Shown one piece after another: positions 59,479 to 64,000 of a DNA stretch of 64,000 nt. How positions within the stretch are numbered: the stretch's first letter is position 1; each line of letters opens with the position of its first letter. The position numbers and the translations under genes were made by a program. The DNA is from Metallyticus violacea (taxonomy: Eukaryota; Arthropoda; Insecta; Mantodea; Metallyticidae), in NCBI GenBank assembly GCA_030762175.1, contig CM060831.1:140965501-141029500 (forward strand), in the 5' to 3' direction. The notes beneath the pieces were generated by a model. The model was not told where the DNA came from, did no database searches, and saw only the letters and a program-made list of their open reading frames with translations.

Positions 59479-60311
59479 TATGTGATCTTAAGATCAGTGT
59501 GAGGTCTGTGCGATAAGTACAAAAATAATAATTGGGTCTTTATTTTTGTAAAGTAGTAATAGATAATCTTGTCTGATTAATTTGTGTGCCCTAGTGCCGA
59601 TCAATGCTGCCTGTAGTGTGGGCTGGTGTGCTATGCAATGTCGTCACCACTAAGCCTACAATAGGAATCCAGGCCAAATGATGACACGGTACAAAGAATT
59701 AAAAATAATGGAAATTTAAGGAAAAACGTTACAGTGTATTGGTTTAAATTTCGTATGCACCGTAATTTGAGAAATCTAATTGCAAGATTAAGAAGGGTAC
59801 TGTGACATGTTTGGTTTACTACTGAAATCTCCCGTCTGGTTTGTAATCCATTTCGGATAACGTTACTATTGGGAGGTGATATGATCTCAGTCTAAAAACA
59901 TTGTACGGAAATAAGAAACGTGCTCTGTGTACGAGAGAGGCAACCCTTAGGTAAAAACCGATGCAGGAAACTCGAGAATTCTCTGCCTCTCTCTCAAGCC
60001 CGCTTCATGTTACTCTGAGTATTAAATGCATAACCAACTGCGTAAAATATCACCTGAGGTTCGGCGCTACCTACCGTGTCACAGGCAATGTGCTCGTTGT
60101 CTTTGACAGCGGGAGTGTTTAAATTCCGAGCTATGTTTTGTGATGCTAACTATTAAATATAAAAAATAATTTTCTGCTTTAACTGGAAGAATTAGAAAAG
60201 TAGATTATTCCTGCATTTAAAAATGTTGGAACGTTCATATTAATTAAATGGTAGTTTTACAGCAGTAGCTCATATTTTAAGAGAGAGATAATGCATGAAT
60301 AGCTGGAACAC
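59479..60311. other. Unassigned DNA
   Basis: 59580-60120 has mixed composition but no readable motif. The remainder is AT-rich. Confidence 0.35.
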
Positions 60312-60314
60312 TTA

Positions 60315-61550
60315 AGGCCAATTGTATGAAGAGTTAACCTGAATTTATAAAATTAACCATTAGTATACTTAACTTGGACATTTTGGTTGTATAAACATTA
60401 ATCTAAGATCATTTCGTCTTAACTTCAAATTAAATCTATTTCACAACTTAAAGCACGAACTAGAGTTTAGTAATTGTTAAATAAAACATTTCTGAGTGAA
60501 GAAACAACAAATTCATTTATAATTCAAATGTAATCTCATTTATTTTCATTTCATGTAGGTAAACTTTCTTCACTGTTTCACTTTTCATATCCCCAAATAA
60601 CAACATAGGTTGTAGGTTATGTTAGGTTAACCTTATAAACGATATATTTACAATATTTTTTATTTTCGACGTCATAAATTTCACCATGCTCCTTGTGTAT
60701 TTCATTAGAGAAATAATCCGTTCCTAGAACTGAACGACAAACAATTCAAAATAAGATTTCGCTTAGCAAAAGATGTCGAAGTACTGGAACTGATGTTACG
60801 TCCCCGATTACAATCACAAACTAAGTGAAATAGTTTGTTATACTAACTTTAAGATTGTATGCGGCAGAGAGCTGGCAGAGAGCTTCCAAATAGTTGTTGG
60901 AGGTATATTCAATGCTTAGAAAGGAATGACCCATAAAATCACTAGAACAATTGCAGCTCTGAGACCTGAGTTCATTAAAATTCCAACCGAAGAGTGTGCT
61001 GTAAAGAAATTGATGCGAATGTTATAGACGTCTATCAACTTTCCTGGAGTTTTAGGTGTTATAGACTGCACACAAACCCATTAGATCACCTGGGAGTTCT
61101 TCAGAATAGAACTATTATACTCTTTGGCATTTTATCCCATGCATGTTCTTTATCCTTATTTAAGATCGAGTCTATTTTTTCCCCAATTATTCCCTGACAT
61201 TTTAGTAGCAGATCAATAACAAAATTCTTCTCACGTTTGCCAAAATTACTCGCATTCGTTTTGACTTTTCCTTATCCATGTTTAAAGACATTAAGGGAAA
61301 AAATCCAGGAAGCAGAAAAACTGAATAATTATTTTTCTTCTTAGGTTGAACAGTTAAACATCAACTCGCTCCAAACAGGAATTTCCCTGTTATTTCGCGA
61401 TGTTGCCATAGGTTTGACGATTATTGCAAACTCCAGGTTATATAGTCTGAGGTTATTTTTATACCACAGAAATGATGACTAACCTCTAGTTAATTTCTTA
61501 AATTGCAGTTAATAGTAATCTCCAGTTAGCAACTTTTATGCGATTGGCCC
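60315..61550 (+). mobile_element. PIF/Harbinger-type element, non-autonomous
   Basis: The ends aggccaattgtatgaagag and the complement of ttttatgcgattggccc are imperfect inverted repeats. They are flanked by a 3-bp TTA duplication (60312-60314 and 61551-61553), the hallmark of PIF/Harbinger. Plus-strand readings include FRLAKDVEVLELMLRPRLQ (about 60745-60810), QIVVGGIFN-like text and AALRPEFIKIPTEECA. NFPGVLGVIDCTQT at about 61037-61078 is the highly characteristic first catalytic Asp motif of Harbinger transposases. The frame is broken and the part after it (second and third acidic residues) is missing. Confidence 0.88.
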
Positions 61551-61553
61551 TTA

Positions 61554-61866
61554 AAGTAAATATCTGTTTTCTCACTTGGCGATGAGTGCGATGCTTTGTG
61601 ACAGCGGTACTTTTAGGAAACACTCTTTCAATTTCAGGTAGCTCAATCGCCAATAGAAGTGTACTGTAATAACCACCCTCCTTTCCTATCATCGCAACAG
61701 ATACTTAAAACATCTTCCGGGCTGTTTTTCTGTGGTCCATGGTTTAAAATGCTACCATAGCTGTCACTAACTGCTGCGGTTGGCATCATCAGTGGAGTAT
61801 GAACAACTGATCTGAAAAGACGCAATATTGACCCATTTCTGTCAGGTTTTAGAAGATCGGTCAGTA
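61554..61866. other. Unassigned DNA
   Basis: Short frames (60-64 codons) on the minus strand without motifs. Confidence 0.35.
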
Positions 61867-62581
61867 CCGTATTTACTCGAACCTAATGTGCAACTTTTTG
61901 TCCAAATATAGGTTTCAAAATTGTGGTGCGCATTAGATTAGATGGCGTTTTAAATTCCAGTGCAAATTCGTTCCGTAGTTCTTCGGTAGCTTTGTTCAAA
62001 TTTATCGTTTATTACGTCATAATGCTTGGCTGCAATTCTCAACTTGTTACGTTTATTGTTGGCCTATTATTGAATAGAGCGTTTTTATAGTAGGTAGTCA
62101 CGAAACGGAGGAAAAGCAGGGAAGAACTTCTTGTGATGCTACCTTCAAGTGCAAAGTAATTCTTTATGCTGAAAAACATGGTAACAGAGCAGGAAGAGAG
62201 TTCAATGCAGTTTTCGTTTGTGGCGGCAACAGAAATTGACATCATTTACAACTAAGGGTAGTAGGAAGAAATTAAGTGACCCTCTCATGGGAAGACATGG
62301 TTACATTGAAGAAAAAGGTTTTGGAATTCGTACATGAAAGGAGGAAGAACAGGCAACCTGTGACACCATAAGAAATAAAGTAAAAGAGGAAGCAGAACAT
62401 TTTTGTATACCGAAATAAGATGTTAGCGCTTGCCGTGGTGGGTGGACTGTTTTATGAAGCGGATGTGCTTATCTCTAAGACGTCACATAACAATATGCCA
62501 AAAGCTTCCTGCAGATTTTTATGTTTTTAAATTTAAAATTTAAATTGCATTCAATGGCGCATTAGATTCGGGTAAATATGG
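61867..62581 (+). mobile_element. Pogo-like element, internal-deletion derivative
   Basis: The ends ccgtatttactcgaacctaa and complement of ttagattcgggtaaatatgg are inverted repeats of about 26 bp, with TA at 61865-61866 and 62582-62583. The interior keeps only an N-terminal transposase remnant, split by shifts: FKCKVILYAEKHGNRAGREF (about 62138-62205), then LKKKVLEFVHERRKNRQPVT (about 62305-62365). These correspond to the CENP-B/pogo-type DNA-binding domains. The DDE catalytic domain is absent. At 715 bp it would need a trans-acting transposase. Confidence 0.82.
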
Positions 62582-62686
62582 TACTACGTATGTAGAGAGG
62601 GGGTAATTGTTTGTTTTTTAGAACTAGTTTTTATGTGCTACTTATGTTATATCCGCCGTCTTTGTTAAAATTAATCGAATTAGATT

Positions 62687-62890
62687 AAAATTGCTTCCAC
62701 ATCCACTATATTCACCTGACCTGGTTCCCTCGCATTACCATCTGTTCCCTAAATTTAAAATTTCCTAGGACACAAAATTAAGTCAAATGAAGATTCTGTA
62801 TAGGAGGTAATCGAGCTTCCAAGAGGGAATCATAAACCTTGGAGCAAGTGCGTTGAAATTTGAGGGGACTATGTCGGAAAATAAAGCACG
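62687..62890 (+). mobile_element. Mariner M5, C-terminal fragment
   Basis: The plus-strand reading KLLPHPLYSPDLVPSHYHLF retains SPDL, but the last catalytic Asp is changed (APSD to VPSH). Text matching the M5 copy at 43885 follows (aaattaagtcaaatgaag against gatttaagtcaaataaag). The ending KFEGTMSENK matches too. Neither terminal repeat was found. Confidence 0.75.
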
Positions 62891-63414
62891 TTGCAAAACC
62901 GAATTTGTTATCTTTCATATCAACTAACCTTCGTAGATAAGGACAGTTGCCAGCATGCTGTGGCCTTCAAACTAGAGCCCTCTACATTCACACATCTGTG
63001 ATGTGAAATCCATTCCAATGGGACGTATATATAGGTTTATATATTTTCCTGATTCTTGAAGCTTTCTCTATAGGGCGAAGTTAGCTGAAAATTTGAAATG
63101 TTAAAGAAACAGATGAACAATGCTAAAGAGTATTGTGTCTGAATTTAGAGAGGAGCCGCTCTGTCCTAGCAGATGCTTTGGGGTCCCAGTTATTTATTAC
63201 AATGCTGAATAAGATAGCATTATATATTAATTATTTTTTTTAAAAAAAAGCACTAGGCTAGTGTAATGCACGTTTAAAGCCTTGCTTTCAAAACAAATTT
63301 CTTTTCTCTTCTGAAGTACTTCTTAAGTTAATATTTTTATTTTTTAACTATCAATATTTATGTATTAGAATACATTTATTTATATACACCAGGTTTTACA
63401 TTAGTTTATATGTG
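62891..63414. other. AT-rich DNA, no gene seen
   Basis: No motif was recognised. Confidence 0.4.
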
Positions 63415-63562
63415 TACGAGTATTGTCAACTCTACTGTCAATGCTGTGATTGTAATGTTGTCGCTATAACTTAATGTAATTATTATTAGATTGGTAGAGC
63501 TGCAGAGAAGGCCTAAATGCCTTACCTATACCTTAATAAGTTAATAAATAAATAAATAAATA
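63415..63562 (+). mobile_element. LINE 3' end (CR1/Jockey-like) with AAAT tail
   Basis: The stretch tgcagagaaggcctaaatgc followed by cttacctataccttaataag and (AATA)n resembles the 3' UTRs of insect CR1/Jockey-type LINEs. Those often carry an agaaggcc...ggcctta hairpin before an AATA-type repeat tail. Only the extreme 3' end is present. Confidence 0.55.
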
Positions 63563-64000
63563 CAAAGAAAAAAATGTGTTTAGGAGTTTTCAATTGGTAA
63601 ATGATTCACGTTTTCGTACATTATTTATTTTTTTCTAAAAGTTAAAAGTTCCAGTGTAAATGTATTGATTCTCTATTAGTATTTTATTTAAGTAGCATTG
63701 AGCAACATTATGTATATTTTCATATTAATATGAACAATCTGCTGGAGTTCAATAAATAAATTAAATACAGATAAATTTTTAGTTTTAACTTATTTTCTGT
63801 AATCACTTAATATTTTTATTTAAAATTTATATATTCATTCATCTTCATTTATCTCAATCATTTCCTACGGTAAAGTTTTATGGCTTCATTTTTGCAGTAA
63901 ATTTAAAAAATGCAATATTTTCAATAAAAGTGTACAAATAGCAGGGAAGATGTGAACAAAGAAAGCAAGTCACGTGATCCTTTGAGCTGCTTCTGCAGCG
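63563..64000. other. AT-rich DNA to window end
   Basis: No gene or repeat was recognised. Confidence 0.4.

Noticed and set aside
1..64000. CRISPR array, bacterial operon or ribosome binding sites
   Set aside because: No regularly spaced repeats, no compact genes and only eukaryotic transposon relics.

Overview
This window looks like a stretch of a large, AT-rich insect genome that holds no recognisable intact host gene. The longest open frames are a 151-residue broken transposase and an unrecognised 149-codon frame. Almost everything that can be identified is a dead transposable element. The mix (many Tc1/mariner lineages, two tRNA-derived SINE families in many diverged copies, LINE fragments, a PIF/Harbinger and a pogo-like element, a short AACCT tract matching the insect telomere unit) fits an arthropod, probably a hemimetabolous insect such as a cockroach or termite. 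That placement is inference only. The window reads as deep intergenic or intronic DNA.

Layout. 0-3.3 kb: AT-rich DNA with one copy of a fold-back element (782-1204) that carries a tRNA-like sequence between long inverted repeats. 3.36-4.54 kb: an internally deleted Tc1/mariner-type element with a SINE in its C-terminal codons. 7.8-8.8 kb: a mariner relic split by a SINE with a perfect 12-bp target duplication. 13.2-16.5 kb: a transposase relic, SINEs and fold-back copy 2. 17.3-21.5 kb: a dense graveyard with a mariner copy, an antisense LINE relic, and a mariner gene interrupted by a 5'-truncated LINE. 22.5-23.3 kb: fold-back copy 3. 23.3-33.5 kb: about 10 kb of mostly unrecognised AT-rich DNA with one GC-richer island near 32.1-32.3 kb. 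33.5-38 kb: SINEs, a decayed LINE, a mariner relic, microsatellites and a SINE-in-SINE nest. 39-40.5 kb: a LINE C-terminus, the 149-codon frame and one possible exon. 40.7-51.4 kb: three copies of one mariner family, one copy of each of two others, and more SINEs. 53.5-63.6 kb: further mariner-type elements, including the second copies of two of those families, a PIF/Harbinger element with TTA duplications, a pogo-like deletion derivative and a LINE 3' tail.

The features do not form a pathway. Their value is as a record of insertion order, since four insertions can be read base by base from target duplications. The least conventional structure is the three-copy fold-back family (782-1204, 15981-16487, 22531-23309), in which a DNA-transposon-like inverted-repeat shell encloses a pol III-type tRNA-like module.
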